In this document: one piece after another, positions 22,564 through 34,165 of the stretch
Layout: every line of letters begins with the position of its first letter
Numbering within the stretch: the first letter of the stretch is position 1
NCBI GenBank assembly: GCA_021234155.1
Contig: JAJEKV010000056.1
Coordinates: 2,711,330-2,775,329 of the forward strand
DNA: 64,000 bases
Source of the DNA: Isoetes taiwanensis
Lineage: Eukaryota; Streptophyta; Lycopodiopsida; Isoetales; Isoetaceae
Direction: 5' to 3'
Program-made: the position numbers and the translations under genes
The notes under the pieces: generated by a model
Database searches by the model: none
The model's input: the letters and a program-made list of their open reading frames with translations, nothing else
What the model was told of the DNA's origin: nothing

Positions 22564-23603
22564 TGTGATGTGAATTATATTGTTCCTTAAAGATGTTTCT
22601 ATAAGTTCATTCTTTAGATAGCTAAATAATAGATACTAAATGACATGGGCATAATGATGACATGGCAAAAGGATGACTCAAATAAGAGAAGTTAGAATGG
22701 GGAAAAAGAAAAGAAGAAGAAAACGTGAGAGGAGAGGAGAGGGAAGAAAGTGAGAATAAAGAGGAACAAAGATTAGAAGAAGCGCTTGAAGGTAGGCAAT
22801 CCTTTTAGCATTAAGGAATTTAATCTGGTCTTCTGGTCTGTTTATTAAATCTACAGGAACTGTTCTGTAAAACTGGCATTGGATTAGATTGCAAGATAAT
22901 GGTAGGATGGTATGAGGAAAACTTGCTCTAATTTTGAGTCTTAATATGATAAGATTGAATGGCTATGGCCGCAAACCCATCTCGAGTTAGATCGAGGCCA
23001 TTCCGGCCGTTTTTTTATCAGTTCCGGAATTGTAATCTATAAATTTTTAGGTAAAGAGAAAAGAGAACGACGGTTAAAATAAAGAACGAATTCAATTGTT
23101 TCATATCAGAAGTTATGGTGTAGTGGTTAGGATATTTACCTTGCAGAGTCGATGTCGAGGGTTCAAACTCGGTTGAGTACATATTTTGAATTATTCTTTT
23201 TTTAAATCTTCATGAAATTGTGAGCTTATTTGTCCGCCATGTATGAAATTATAGTGTAATGTTTTAGACGTTATTTGCAAGGCTAATGTTAAGAGTTTGA
23301 ATTTGGCTAAGGACCTGATATTTTGGCACATTAATAAGGTCATTCTAGTTTATGCTCCAAGATCAAATTTAAGTTATCTTTAGTTATTGGCTTTCGATTT
23401 TAGGCCATTATGATTTACGGCCATTATAATATTGTGCAAGGTGCAAGATCCATTTTAATCTCAGTATTTGAGTATTTAGGTATTGCGTTATTATTAGATA
23501 CCTTTGACAAGATTTTATCATGTTGCTAGCCTAGTTGCACCTTGGTCTGCCCACAGCTCTCCGGGGAGAATAAGCAGAAACCGAGGCCGTGAGTGGTAAG
23601 CAC
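22564..23603 (+). repeat. 5' LTR, 3'-truncated
   Basis: It matches 25538-26360 plus 32338-32480 of the right LTR at high identity. The left copy has about 60 bp near 22815-22870 that the right copy lacks. It stops at GTGGTAAGCAC and is followed directly by the gag zinc-knuckle coding sequence, so the LTR end and primer site were removed by a deletion. Confidence 0.85.
23111..23308 (+). repeat. Two tandem tRNA-like units inside the 5' LTR
   Basis: Unit 1 (23111-23180) has an A-box-like TGGTGTAGTGGTTAGG and a B-box-like GGTTCAAACTC at the right spacing for a tRNA gene. Unit 2 (about 23246-23308, ATTATAGTGTAATG ... GAGTTTGAATTTGGCT) aligns with unit 1 but is more decayed. This is a tRNA-derived (SINE-like) segment carried inside an LTR. 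The same pair lies in the right LTR. Confidence 0.7.
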
Positions 23604-23606
23604 GAA

Positions 23607-23700
23607 GGAGAATTTATGCTTTTACTGTAAGCAAAAGGGACATAGGGCACGTTTTTGTCCTAAGAAGAATAACTCAAATGCCAAAGTTCAAAGATCTTAG
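23607..23700 (+). pseudogene. gag zinc knuckle remnant
   Basis: A short frame reads TKENLCFYCKQKGHRARFCP, a CX2CX4HX4C nucleocapsid knuckle that packages element RNA. It directly abuts the truncated LTR, so the matrix/capsid part of gag is gone. A TAG just before 23704 separates it from the pol frame. Confidence 0.8.
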
Positions 23701-23703
23701 AAT

Positions 23704-25338
23704 GTGGGGGCAATGAGAGCTCATCAGGCAACCCTCATGGATTTAGAGGAAGATATGCAAGTTTGTGCAGCCGTTGATCAAGGAACAGCACAGTTGCAGG
23801 CACATGTAGTGCAAGTTGAAGGTAAAATCAATGAAGTTCCTTTTAGTATTTTGATTGATACGGGAGCCACTCACAATTTTATTTCACCAAGGCTTGTCAA
23901 GTTGTTTGGGTTGAATACTAACCAACAAGCCTTAAGAATGGTGAAAATGGCTGATGGAAAGAGAAAAGCTACTAGTGAGTATGTGCATGCATTAAAATTG
24001 AAAGTGCAAGGCATGCCTACAATTGCAAATTTCCATGTGCTTCAGCTAGGCTCATATGATATGATTATAGGCATGGAATGGCTTAGTGAGGTGCATGCTA
24101 TAGTAGATTGTCATGAAAGAGTTGTGAGAGTAAAATCTAAGGAACATCAAGAATTATATACATTGGAAGGGTTGAATAAGCAGTATTTTACTCCTAAGCC
24201 CATTAGTCGCAAGCAAATCAAGAGGGCAATTAGGAAGCATGAAAGGTTGGGGTTGCTTGTACTCAAAGGGTCAGGAGAGATTAATCAAGTATACATGAAT
24301 GATGTGCAGGACATCCTCGAGGAGTTCAAGGAAGTGTTTCCGGAAGAGTTGACGGAGTTACCCCCTCGAAGATATGTTGATCATGCGATTGAATTGGTTC
24401 CAGGAGCTTCTCCTCCATCAAAAGCTCCATATAGATTTGCTTTGTCAGAGTTAGTGGAATTAAAAAAACAGTTAAAGGAACTTTTAGATCAAGGATATAT
24501 ACAGCCTAATATTTCACCTTTTGGTGCACCAGTATTATTTGTTAAGAAAAAAGATGGTTCTATGCGTATGTGTGTTGATTATAGGCAATTAAATGATATC
24601 ACAATTAAGAATAAGTATCCATTGCCTAGAATAGATGACTTGTTTGATCAACTTCAAGGAGCTTCATTATTTTCAAAGATAGATCTTAGATCTGGATATC
24701 ACCAGATAAGAATCAAAGAGAGTGATATACCCAAAACAGCTTTTTCTACAAGATATGGGCACTTTGAATTTGTGGTTATGCCTTTTGGTTTGACCAATGC
24801 ACCAAAGAACTTTTCGTGTCTAATGAATGATCTTTTTCGAGAATATCTTGATAAGTTTGTCCTCGTGTTCTTTGATGACATACTTATTTATTCAAAGAAT
24901 TTAGAAGAGCATAGAGAACATCTGAGAATTGTTTTGGGTATTTTAAAAAGAGAAAAATTGTATGCTAAGAAAGTCAAGTGTTCATTTTGTAGCACCGAAA
25001 TGGATTATTTAGGTCATATTGTTTCGGCAGAAGGAATTAAACCGGACCCCAAAAAGGTTGAGGCAGTAAGAGAATGGCCAGTTCCTAAAAACCCAAAACA
25101 GGTGCGCTCATTTTTAGGATTTACAAGATTCTATAGGAAATTTATCAAAAGTTTCTCTACAATAGCAAGTCCTTTGACAACACTTACAAAATCAAATACA
25201 GCTTTCCAATGGGACGAGAAATGTGAGAACGCTTTTAGAGAATTAAAAGAGAAGTTGATAAATGCTCCTGTTTTAAAAGTGGCAGGTCCGAGTAAGAAGT
25301 ATCAGGTTATGACAGATGCTAGTGGGGAAGGGACATGA
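23704..25338 (+). CDS. Protease-reverse transcriptase polyprotein of the second Ty3/gypsy element
   Basis: Open for 544 codons. A retropepsin-type aspartic protease comes first ([20 protein letters not shown], residues ~48-67; DMIIGMEWL at ~120). RT then runs from ~residue 220 with [68 protein letters not shown] and the catalytic [13 protein letters not shown]. It continues through the thumb ([27 protein letters not shown]) into RNase H, where MTDASGEGT meets a stop. Codons after the stop still encode [20 protein letters not shown]. The family processes and copies element RNA. No integrase follows, so it cannot move alone. Confidence 0.93.
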   Translation: MGAMRAHQATLMDLEEDMQVCAAVDQGTAQLQAHVVQVEGKINEVPFSILIDTGATHNFISPRLVKLFGLNTNQQALRMVKMADGKRKATSEYVHALKLKVQGMPTIANFHVLQLGSYDMIIGMEWLSEVHAIVDCHERVVRVKSKEHQELYTLEGLNKQYFTPKPISRKQIKRAIRKHERLGLLVLKGSGEINQVYMNDVQDILEEFKEVFPEELTELPPRRYVDHAIELVPGASPPSKAPYRFALSELVELKKQLKELLDQGYIQPNISPFGAPVLFVKKKDGSMRMCVDYRQLNDITIKNKYPLPRIDDLFDQLQGASLFSKIDLRSGYHQIRIKESDIPKTAFSTRYGHFEFVVMPFGLTNAPKNFSCLMNDLFREYLDKFVLVFFDDILIYSKNLEEHREHLRIVLGILKREKLYAKKVKCSFCSTEMDYLGHIVSAEGIKPDPKKVEAVREWPVPKNPKQVRSFLGFTRFYRKFIKSFSTIASPLTTLTKSNTAFQWDEKCENAFRELKEKLINAPVLKVAGPSKKYQVMTDASGEGT

Positions 25339-25480
25339 GCTGTATTGATGCAAGACATGCATGTGTGTGCATATATTTCTCATAAGCTGAATGATGCCGA
25401 ACGAAATTATCCCACCCATGATCAGGAACTATTGGCAATTGTATATGCACTTAGAGCTTGGAGACATTACTTGCAATAAT
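25339..25480 (+). pseudogene. RNase H remnant beyond the stop
   Basis: In frame after the [23 protein letters not shown] and [18 protein letters not shown], including the catalytic glutamate. The sequence then breaks at 25480 into non-element DNA followed by the polypurine tract, so the RNase H C terminus and the whole integrase are deleted. Confidence 0.8.
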
Positions 25481-25523
25481 GCGATTGTGATGTGAATTAT
25501 ATTCGACGAGGACGTCGAATCTT

Positions 25524-25537
25524 AAAGGGGATGAGAA
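25524..25537 (+). promoter_or_regulatory. Polypurine tract of the second Ty3/gypsy element
   Basis: AAAGGGGATGAGAA sits directly against the right LTR start. A stray copy of the LTR's first 17 bases lies at 25489-25505, just upstream. Confidence 0.75.
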
Positions 25538-26360
25538 TGTGATGTGAATTATATTGTTCCTTAAAGATTTTTCTATAAGTTCATTCTTTAGATAGCTAAA
25601 TAATAGATACTAAATGACATGGGCATAATGATGACATGGCAAAAGGATGACTCAAATAAGAGAAGTTAGAATGGGGAAAAAGAAAAGAAGAAGAAAACGT
25701 GAGAGGAGAGGAGAGGGAAGAAAGTGAGAATAAAGAGGAACAAAGATTAGAAGAAGCGCTTGAAGGTAGGCAATCCTTTTAGCATTAAGGTTAGGTTGGA
25801 TTAGGTTGCAAGATAATGGTAGGATGGTATGAGGAAAACTTGCTCTAATTTTGAGTCTTAATATGATAAGATTGAATGGCTATGGCCGCAAACCCATCTC
25901 GAGTTAGGTCGAGGCCATTCCGGCCGTTTTTTTATCAGTTCCGGAATTGTAATCTATAATTTTTTAGGTAAAGAGAAAAGAGAACGACGGTTAAAATAAG
26001 GAACGAATTTAATTGTTTCATATCAGAAGTTATGGTGTAGTGGTTAGGATATTTACCTTGCAGAGTCGATGTCGAGGGTTCAAACTCGGTTGAGTACATA
26101 TTTTGAATTATTCTTTTTTTAAATCTTCATGAAATTGTGAGCTTATTTGTCCGCCATGTATGAAATTATAGTGTAATGTTTTAGACGTTATTTGCAAGGC
26201 TAATGTTAAGAGTTTGAATTTGGCTAAGGACCTGATATTTTGGCACATCAATAAGGTCATTCTAGTTTATGCTCCAAGATCAAATTTAAGTTATCTTTAG
26301 TTATTGGCTTTCGATTTTAGGCCATTATGATTTACGGCCATTATAATATTGTGCAAGATC
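25538..26360 (+). repeat. 3' LTR, part 1 (left of the LINE)
   Basis: Nearly identical to 22564-23450, including the tRNA-like units (A box near 26032, B box at 26077-26087). It is interrupted at GTGCAAGATC by the LINE. The intact left LTR shows that 10 bp (CATTTTAATC) were lost at the insertion point. Confidence 0.88.
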
Positions 26361-29300
26361 GGACTACACTGCGGGCGATGGCGGGAGGTAGGCGCTCGAA
26401 CCCTCGAACCCTAAAACATGCGGTACTTCACCATTCTTGAAGAAGGGAGGAAGTTCTCATGTGGATGGTTAGTAGGGGATGATGCAGCATTGTGGAGGAG
26501 TCTGGTCTTCCACCAAATCTTCCCTGAGGATTTGTACCAAGCCATCACTCCTTTTAGCCTAATAGAAGAAGAAGATCTTGTAGTTCAGGTTATAGAGACC
26601 TGGTTAGGGGAATTTGTAGGAGATAGAAACGCCCCTGCAGTCGGGGTGTTCAATCCCTTTTGCTCTTGGGTAGAAGGGAGGATTGTAGTAAGGGTCTTCA
26701 GTTGAGTTTTCAGTTTAGTTTGTGTGCGTGATTTGCAAGGTGGTAAGGGTTGATTACAAAATGGGGTGTGGGGCGGTGCCTGAAGGGAATGAAAGCCTCA
26801 CCTCGGGGTCTGTGAAGTTGGCAGATGGACAGTTTTTGGGAAATGTGGGTAAGTGTGATAAGACAGTTGGGGGACAAGCCATGGGGGACAAAGACAAGGG
26901 GTACAGGCCTTGGTACGGCACCTGGGATAGATTCCGGTTTTGAGATAGAAAAGGCATTTTCCGGATCAATTCACGTAAGTTGAGCGAAAAGGAAAGGAGC
27001 AATCAAACAAACTTTTTTGAGGCGCCGATCGAGCTCGAGTGGACAAGGAATCGTCAATCGTGGTCACTTTCGGCGATTTCCTTACTTGGTCAGCCGAATA
27101 TGGTGAACACGCCTCGAAGTCCGGAGTGGGACCCTTGCACAGCAAATGAGGAGTGATCAAGCCTATCTTGGATTATGGCAATGAAGTCCAAGAAGTGGTC
27201 AGGCGAGAGCTGAAGAATCAGCACGTCCCGACTTGTGTGGGTAAGCTCAAAAACCCTGCTGTTGAGATTAAACTAAAATATCTTTCAAGTTTGTGTCTCA
27301 TTGGTCGTAGTAGCCCACGAGGGGAGTGCGGTTACAACCCTAAAAATAGAGCTTGAGAAGGATAAAGATATCTCTATCGAATATATTTATTGGACTGAAT
27401 TTCCTTTTTTATAGTGGAATGTGAAAATCCTCAAACAAATACTTTATCATTAAAAAGGAACCATTACCAAGGCCAACACCCGTGTTTTCTTCCGAAATGG
27501 TACCTCGGTTTCACCCACAAAAATCTGAAAGTGAGCTTTTCCATCCAGCATGGACTTCCCTGCAGGGTTTAAATCCAATGTACTGGAATGAGCATTCCCT
27601 ACCGCCTCTTTTCAAAGACACTGAAACTATATTGCATTAGAGGTCTCCCCTGATAGGCCCCCCATGAGTTTGGGCCCAAATTGACCTTTTGAAATCAATT
27701 CCCCGGAGCATTCAATATATTGACTACTTTGGGAATTCCAGGACTTTGAAACTGGCTTGGAATGGTCTTCCACAGCCTTGTGGCATCTGTGGCATCCGTC
27801 TTCATGGTGGTGGGGTATGCATGGGATCTCGGGCAGTAAAAGAATCCAAACAGCTGCCAAAAGAGGAGGAATGGATCACTCCTAGGAAAGGGAAAAAACT
27901 AAGCACGACTGTCCAAAAAGTTAAAAAAAAATATCAATGGGAGTGCAAAAAGAAAAGCAAAAAAATTGAGGGAGAGACAATTGCAAGAAGAAAATCAAAA
28001 GATACAGAAGACCGAGTGGAGGAAAAAGTTAGGTTCAAGATGCTAATCGTCAAGCAAGGTCCTCTACAATGCTAAGGGGAAAGAGATCCTCGACCCTAAT
28101 GCTTTGGTGGTAACCCCGCTCATGAACACAGGGGCCAAGGTCCTTACCATTGGAGAACCTATGGTTCCACCAATAAATGATTTCTCGTGAGTCCGATGAC
28201 TCGAGGCAAATTCCTTGAACAGGCTTAACCCTCCTTCAAAATTTCACCCCCCATCAAGAATCTTTTTAAGGAACAGCCCCCACAAAATGACCGATCAGGC
28301 CTCCCATAAAGGATGGTGATCGGTGATTCGTGGAGGCACCGAGCAGCAAAGAAGGTGTTGACTCCCAAGGAAGGGAATCTGAGTCTGAGATTGGTGATCT
28401 GGTGGATTCTCCGAGAAGGGAATTGGAATCTCAGGATATTCTCCCTACTGGTCTAATAGTAGGTAACTCCCAAATTCTTCTGGAGCAGGAGGAGCAGCTG
28501 TCCCTCCCTAAATTGGGAGCCTTGGGAGGAGAGGATAAGGAAGTGCCCTCCTCTTTGGGTTTAGAACTTGAACTGGACAACCTACAGGGCAAGTTCTGGG
28601 ATGATGGGAAATGTAGTGAAGATGAGTCTGAGGCTATTGAAGAGTTCGAGACTTTCTTCACACCACAAACAACTAAGAAAACCAGGCAAAGAAAGGTCTA
28701 TACTCCCAACCAGTATGGGCCTATTACTAGATCCAAAAAACCATGAGGATAGTGACCTGGAATCTTAGGGGAATTAAAGGTCCCTTGAAGCGTAAGCGTG
28801 CAATTATAGCTATGAAGGAGATGAGGGCTGACATCATCCTAGTCCAGGAACACAGGCTGCCAAGCTTTGAAGCTTCCAACCTTGGGAGATGGGTAATGCC
28901 TAATGGCAGCTCCATTTGGTCCCCTGCAGATGGGACAAAGGGAGGGATTTGCATAATTTGGAATTCTCTCCCATCTGTTGGTTCTTACCAAAGCCCCAGT
29001 GGCAGATGGCAGGTGGTTTTCCTAAAAATTAATGAGGAAGTAGTTGGGGTCATTAATGTGTATGCTTCTACTGATCCAGGGGAGAGGGAAAAACAATGGA
29101 GTGAGATGGCAGATTGGTTGAGTTCCCAAAAGGCTGACTGCTGGATTCTGAGTGGAGACTTCAACAATACCCCCCAGTGGGATCAGAAACTTGGGAAAAA
29201 GTTGAATATGACAAGGAATGAAAGGGTTCAATGGGATAGGCTGATATCCTTATTTGTTTATCAAGCACCATCTTCCTCAAATGTGTATTCATGGAGCAAC

Positions 29301-32300
29301 AAAAGGGCGTGGAATGATGGGGTTTTCTCGCCTTCTTGATGATTCTACACTAGAGATTGCTCTTGGCCTCAGATGATCATCAAAGGTGATCACAGTAACT
29401 CAATTTCAGACCATTTTCCCCAATATTTGGAGTATGGAAACTCTCTTAAGGGAGGGGCGAATTCTCCTTTTAAGCTGAATACTAGTCTGCTTAATAATAA
29501 TAGGTTCTGCCAGGACTTTCAGGATTTCTATAAAGCATTGCAACCATCTTTACAAAATGAAAGTGGATCCATGAAAGGGTTTGTCATGAGAATGAGACAA
29601 ATCAAAGATTGGCTTAAAGTCCGGGGTAAAACCGGAATGACAAATTGAAAAAGAAAAAAAGGAGATTTATTTGCGGATGAAGGAGGTCAGACAAAGAATC
29701 TTTGGAGATCCACACAATGTCATATTACAGCAGGAGGAGGAAGTCTTGGAAAGGAAGGTTAAGAATATTGAAGAGTCTGAGGCTCGTGGTCTGATAATTA
29801 AAAGTAAATGTATCAACATTAATTGCATGGATAGGTGCAGCTCCAAATTATTCTTCAAAACAGCCAAAGGAAGGATTATGAATAATGGAATTGTGTCTAT
29901 TTCAGAAGAGGACCAAATCATCTCAGGGCAAGAAAATCTGATGAATTTCTTTCATGAAAAATATAGCAAATTGTTTGCTGAGGAGGAGGTGGACTCAAAT
30001 AGTTTCCAGAGTTTCTTTGATAAACTTGGACCAGCTGACCAAGCTCTGGATGACACACAACTCCTTATGTGCCCTACTGAAGGTGAGATAGAGAAGGTTC
30101 TCAAAGGAATGGCAAGTGGCAAGAGCCCTGGCCCAGATGGCATCCCTCCTGAATTTCTGGTTGCCTTTTGGGACATTCTTAGGAAGGATGTCACTACCTT
30201 TATCCAGGGTGCCTGGTCTGCCCCAAAACTTCATCCTGCTATAAATGCTGGATTAATTGCTTTAATTCCCAAGGTAGATGCCCCTGCCTCTTTCTCTCGA
30301 TTGGAGACCAATCTCTTACCAATGCTACTTATAAAATTTTGGCAAAAATTCTTGCAAATAGAATTAAAGAGACCTTGCGTAAGATCATCAACCCAAATTA
30401 ATCTGCTTTTCTCCCGAAGAAGCATTTTGGATAATTTTATTGGTGCTCACGAGGGTCTGCATTGGAACCTTACCTCCAAACAGAATTGCATGCTGGTTAA
30501 ATTGGATTTTAAACGAGCATACGACACCATTCACTGGAAATTTTTATACAGAGCAATGGCCCAGATGGGGTTTTCTGAAAAAGTGATCAGCAGGATTCAT
30601 AGCTTAAATGTTGCTGGCTGTTCTGCTGTCCTGGTAAATGGTACCCCATCCAAATTTTTGAGTGCAAGAGAGGGGTCGACAGGTTGTGTCCTTGGCCCCT
30701 TACCTTTTCCTAATAGTTGCAGAAATGGTGACAAGGGCGACCACATCCCTTCTAGCTGCCAAAGAAATCCAAAGCCTTCAATTGCCTAAGAATTTGGGTG
30801 ATTTCTCACTAATGCAGTATGCAGATGATACTTTTGCCTTCCTTCAAAATGATGGATACAGTCTTCCAAATTTCCTACAGATGCTAAACTTGTTTGGAGG
30901 AGCCTCTGGGGTTAAACTGAACAAGGATAAAAGTACTATTGTCCTACAGTCTGAAGAAGAGATGATTCATGGTATAAAGGTTACAAGCCACAAAACAGCT
31001 ACCAAATTGCTTGGCCTCCCTCTGGCTATTAATATGAATCTGACAGGTTTATGGGACCCCATTGTTAACAGGATGAAGAAAAAAATACAAATGTACCCCA
31101 ATCCCTGTCAATTGCAGGTAGGGTCGAAATTATCAATAGTGTGATTGCAAGCACCCACATTTTCTTCTCCTCTGCCATCATTGCTGACAAAGCCTCCTAT
31201 AGGAAACTGGAGACAACCATGAGGGATTATATTTGGCAAGGTGCCAGAATGGTATCATGGGATAATTTGACTTTGCCCAAGAAGGAAGGGGGTTTGGGTT
31301 GCAAGGATTTGTTTGTCCAAGCTCAAGCTTTGGCTGCAAAGTTGGTTTGGAGGTCTTTGATGTCTAATGCTCCCTCACCAGCTATGAAACTTATAAAATA
31401 TTGGCTGGAGGAAACTTCCCTGGTGGGAGCTCCCTCCCTCCCACATCAGCTTCCAGATTCAGCCTTCTATCAGCTCAATTCTGCCCCTGGTACCTCAAAA
31501 TTTTTGAGAAGAATCTTCTCTGCTTGGAATCAGGCATCCCTGTGCTTCAGAGCTCGACCTCTTGGCTCAACTAATGATACTTTTGGCTTTTTCTGGCATC
31601 AGGATTTAGCTGAAGAAGAGGAAGGTTGTTTGGCTCTGAAACATCCTCTTAAATATAAAGAATGGTGTCATGCAGGTCTCCACACCATTGGGGCTATGAG
31701 AATTAATGACAGATGGAAAGACTGGGATGACATATCTGGAATTCTGGCTGACACTGGCACAAATAAAAATATCTATGTGGCCCTCACTAGAAACCCAGTT
31801 GGAAATCCAGAGGGACATACAACTGAGCCCCAAATTGGTCATGTGATGGGCAGGCATACAAAGTCTCCAAGATCTATAGCTTGCTTCTGGACAAATCTCA
31901 ACTTAAAGTTTGTAGAGCATGGGACTGCCAACAGGACTTAGCCATCACCATTATAAGGCAGGGCTGGAAGCTTCAATGTGCTAATAAAATTGGGTTCTTC
32001 AGATGGTTAGTGCTGAACAAAAGCCTTAAAACAAATGGTTTTAGGGCCCAATTTAATAATCAAGTTACAGACTTATGCCCGCTAGGTTGTGGATCAATGG
32101 AAACGAGTTCACATGTCTTCATCTGCCCTTGGTTAGCTCCTTTTTGGCAGTGGATTCTTCCCTTGGTGCAGCAAATTCCCTCTGATGAGGCCTCTTTGCT
32201 GCACTACCTTAACCAAAGATCCCCCTTTATGGGAACCATTCGGGCTCTCACATGTTGGGCTATTTGGAAACATAGAAATGGGGTAGCTATCACAGGGTTG

Positions 32301-32337
32301 GCCCCAGATTTAAACAAGCTCAAAGCCTCTTTTCAGG
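26361..32337 (+). mobile_element. L1-type LINE, nearly full length, inserted in the LTR
   Basis: The 6.0-kb element runs from a GC-richer 5' leader (GGACTACACTGCGGGCGATG) through ORF1 and ORF2 to the final zinc-finger region. ORF2 has endonuclease, reverse transcriptase and a Cys-rich C terminus in plant L1 order. It lacks a 3' poly(A), a 3' UTR and target-site duplications, and 10 bp of target are deleted. This suggests the 3' end was lost during or after insertion. Several frameshifts make it inactive. Confidence 0.9.
26418..28746 (+). pseudogene. LINE ORF1 (RNA-binding, gag-like), broken
   Basis: It opens MRYFTILEEGRKFSCGWLVG. Later segments in other frames include PKWYLGFTHKNLKVSF, RSIQYIDYFGNSRTLKLAW and LPQPCGICGIRLHGGGVC, a degenerate CCHC knuckle after a DUF4283-like region. 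Basic K/R-rich segments and an acidic C-terminal part (28330-28746, ending TRSKKP) follow. ORF1 proteins of plant L1 elements coat element RNA. At least three frame breaks are needed to join the parts. The final TGA overlaps the ORF2 ATG. Confidence 0.65.
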
Positions 32338-32348
32338 TCAGTATTTGA
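28743..32348 (+). pseudogene. LINE ORF2: AP-endonuclease, reverse transcriptase, zinc finger
   Basis: It starts MRIVTWNLRGIKGPLKRKRA. Endonuclease landmarks are VQEHRLPSFE, VGVINVYASTDP, WILSGDFNNTPQ and, after a frame break, SNSISDHFPQYLE. RT has GKSPGPDGIPPEFL (30115), KLDFKRAYDTIHWKFL (30500) and the active site MQYADDTFAFL (30812). After RT come KKEGGLGCKDLFVQAQALAA and a zf-RVT-like end (FFRWLVLNKSL, LCPLGCG, SSHVFICPWLAPFW). The enzyme nicks target DNA and primes reverse transcription there. Breaks at about 29340, 29650, 30290, 30680, 31140 and 31900 disable it. Confidence 0.88.
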
Positions 32349-32713
32349 GTATTTAGGTATTGCGTTATTATTAGATACCTTTGACAAGATTTTATCATGT
32401 TGCTAGCCTAGTTGCACCTTGGTCTGCCCACAGCTCTCCGGGGAGAATAAGCAGAAACCGAGGCCGTGAGTGGTAAGCACTCGGCACTAGCGAGTGGGCA
32501 CTGATGAAGCTCGCTAGTGAGGACTTGACATTGGTCATGTCAAGTTGCACCTAGATGAAGGTGGTCTCATGAGCTAGAGACCAGTAGCTCAGGGGTGCCG
32601 CAACATGCTATTTTTGGGTTGTGGGACGATATGCAGGTTCTGCACCCGTGGATCCTGAGGTATTTGTGTTCTATATCTAAGTATTAATCGGTGTCGGGCG
32701 AAGGACCGTCACA
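32338..32713 (+). repeat. 3' LTR, part 2 (right of the LINE)
   Basis: It resumes TCAGTATTTGAGTATTTAGG, matching 23451-23603 of the left LTR, then continues 233 bp that the truncated left LTR has lost. It ends CCGTCACA. Confidence 0.82.
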
Positions 32714-32718
32714 GCCCA

Positions 32719-33400
32719 CGTGCCATTATTAGAAGATCCTTGTGGCAGTGCTGGAAGACCCTTATGTCTTGTGCCTTGTGCTACATTGCTGTGATGAGAC
32801 CTTCATGTTCCCCTTTATTTTGCAGAATTTATTTATTTGCAGTCCTTTTTAGCTCCAGCAAGTTGACTTGTAGTATGCTTTGGGATTATCATTTATGCAG
32901 AGGCACAATCCACTAGCGTTTGGTTTCAAAGGTTTTCGACTTATCTACTTGTAGAGAATAGAATAGAATAGCATAGAATCGATTTGTTGACGTCCACGAA
33001 GATCAAGAGGCCATGAGACCCATACAATGACCTAGTACAATCATTACTACTAGGATTAAAAAACCCCTGCCTCAAAAGGTTTTCAAGGGAAAAACCTTTG
33101 CATGATACTAGATAAGCAAGAAGAAAATATAAGTAGGCGACGACTACTAGAGGCGCAATAATTGAAGATGCTCATCCAGACCCTCAAGTACATATAATGC
33201 CAAGTCATACACAGATGGGGCTCTGAGAAAAGCATGTATTTTGCATGTTTCATCTTAAACAGATTTGTTAAGCTGACATTGTACTTGTTCAGTTTAGATC
33301 CTTTGGTTAATGACACTATTATGGTCAGGGCCTTTCCTTGAAAAGCCAGAAGGGCAAGGTTTTTTAATCCCAACTATAATAGTTTCACTGATCATCAACA
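32719..33400. other. No gene; contains a repeat shared with 35030-35200
   Basis: The segment from about 32950 to 33190 (ATCAAGAGGCC, then GATTAAAAAACCCCTGCCTC, then AAGGTTTTCAAGGG) matches 35030-35200 in the same orientation at roughly 75-80% by eye. The origin of the repeat is not recognised. Confidence 0.5.
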
Positions 33401-33600
33401 TTGTATTCATTATATTCGAATTATGTGTTTATTCAGATCTTAGTGGAGATGCCCGGATTAACATTGTATTCGGATTATGTGTTTAATGGAGATGTCCAGA
33501 TGTAGTTTTTTCTTTCAGTTGTCTCATCTTCTCTCTCTCTCCCCCCCATCTAGTTTTTTACAATTGAATTTATCTTCGTATAATGATAAGAAGATAAAGT
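33400..33600 (+). repeat. Fragment related to the 3' tail of the DIRS-like element
   Basis: CATTGTATTCGGATTATGTG, TTAATGGAGAT and AATTGAATTTATCTTCGTAT match 21930-22190 in order. A short pyrimidine tract replaces the long TCTCAT satellite. The first 40 bp are themselves duplicated (33400 and 33460). Confidence 0.7.
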
Positions 33601-33654
33601 AGGCATCATAGGCAGATATGAATAATATCTCATAGTGAATATGATGCTCATAAT

Positions 33655-34165
33655 GATGAGACTCAGGACATCCCTACTGTATGTGTGAAATATATGAAGG
33701 CCTATCAATAAGTCCATGTCCATGTTTTAATGTCAATTAACCTGCCATGCTCAAGACTACCATGGTCCAAGTGTATTGAAGGTATTGGCTGAAATGAAGA
33801 AAGATGACAAAAAAATATGCAATATTTTAGTGTAGATCAATACTTTCATCAGTGTGTATTCTTAAAGAGCAACAAGATTGGAACTCTCACAAGCTAGCCA
33901 AATAAAATTTTTGCAATGGCAAAAGGGTTTGATATACAAGAACCATTGCTGAATCAAGGAAATGAGGCAGACTCATCGATACATTTGCAGTTTGATATAA
34001 TAGAAGAGGTGAAGCAAGGCAGTGACCTAAGCTCACCTCACGTGGATCCAAATGATCTTGAGTTGCGCATAAAGTTATACAAAGACGTCTCTGATGTATG
34101 CATGAAATCTATGAAGGCCTATCAATAAGTGCATGTCCATGTTTTAATATCAATTAACTTGTCTA
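33655..34165. repeat. Direct repeat containing a shared short coding end
   Basis: About 70 bp around 33670-33740 and 34086-34160 match (ATGAAGGCCTATCAATAAG, then TGCATGTCCATGTTTTAAT). Both end an open frame in MKAYQ. Confidence 0.6.

Larger units (their letters stand above)
22564..32713 (+). mobile_element. Second Ty3/gypsy LTR retrotransposon, internally deleted, with a LINE in its right LTR
   Basis: LTRs start TGTGATGTGAATTATATTG at 22564 and 25538. The right LTR resumes after the LINE at 32338 and ends CCGTCACA at 32713, giving inverted ends TGTGATG...CGTCACA. The flanks GGCCA (22559-22563) and GCCCA (32714-32718) are a 5-bp duplication with one change. The left LTR is cut at 23603, and the primer site and most of gag are lost. 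The body retains a zinc knuckle, protease, reverse transcriptase and part of RNase H. The rest of RNase H and integrase are deleted before the polypurine tract. Confidence 0.88.

Noticed and set aside
23111-23180. A functional tRNA gene
   Set aside because: The A and B boxes are recognisable, but I could not form a good acceptor stem, and both LTRs carry it. A tRNA-derived repeat is more likely.
22564-23440. LTR ending near 23440, where the copies first seem to diverge
   Set aside because: Sequence beyond the LINE (32338-32480) continues to match the left copy to 23603, and the right LTR goes on to CGTCACA, the inverse of its start.
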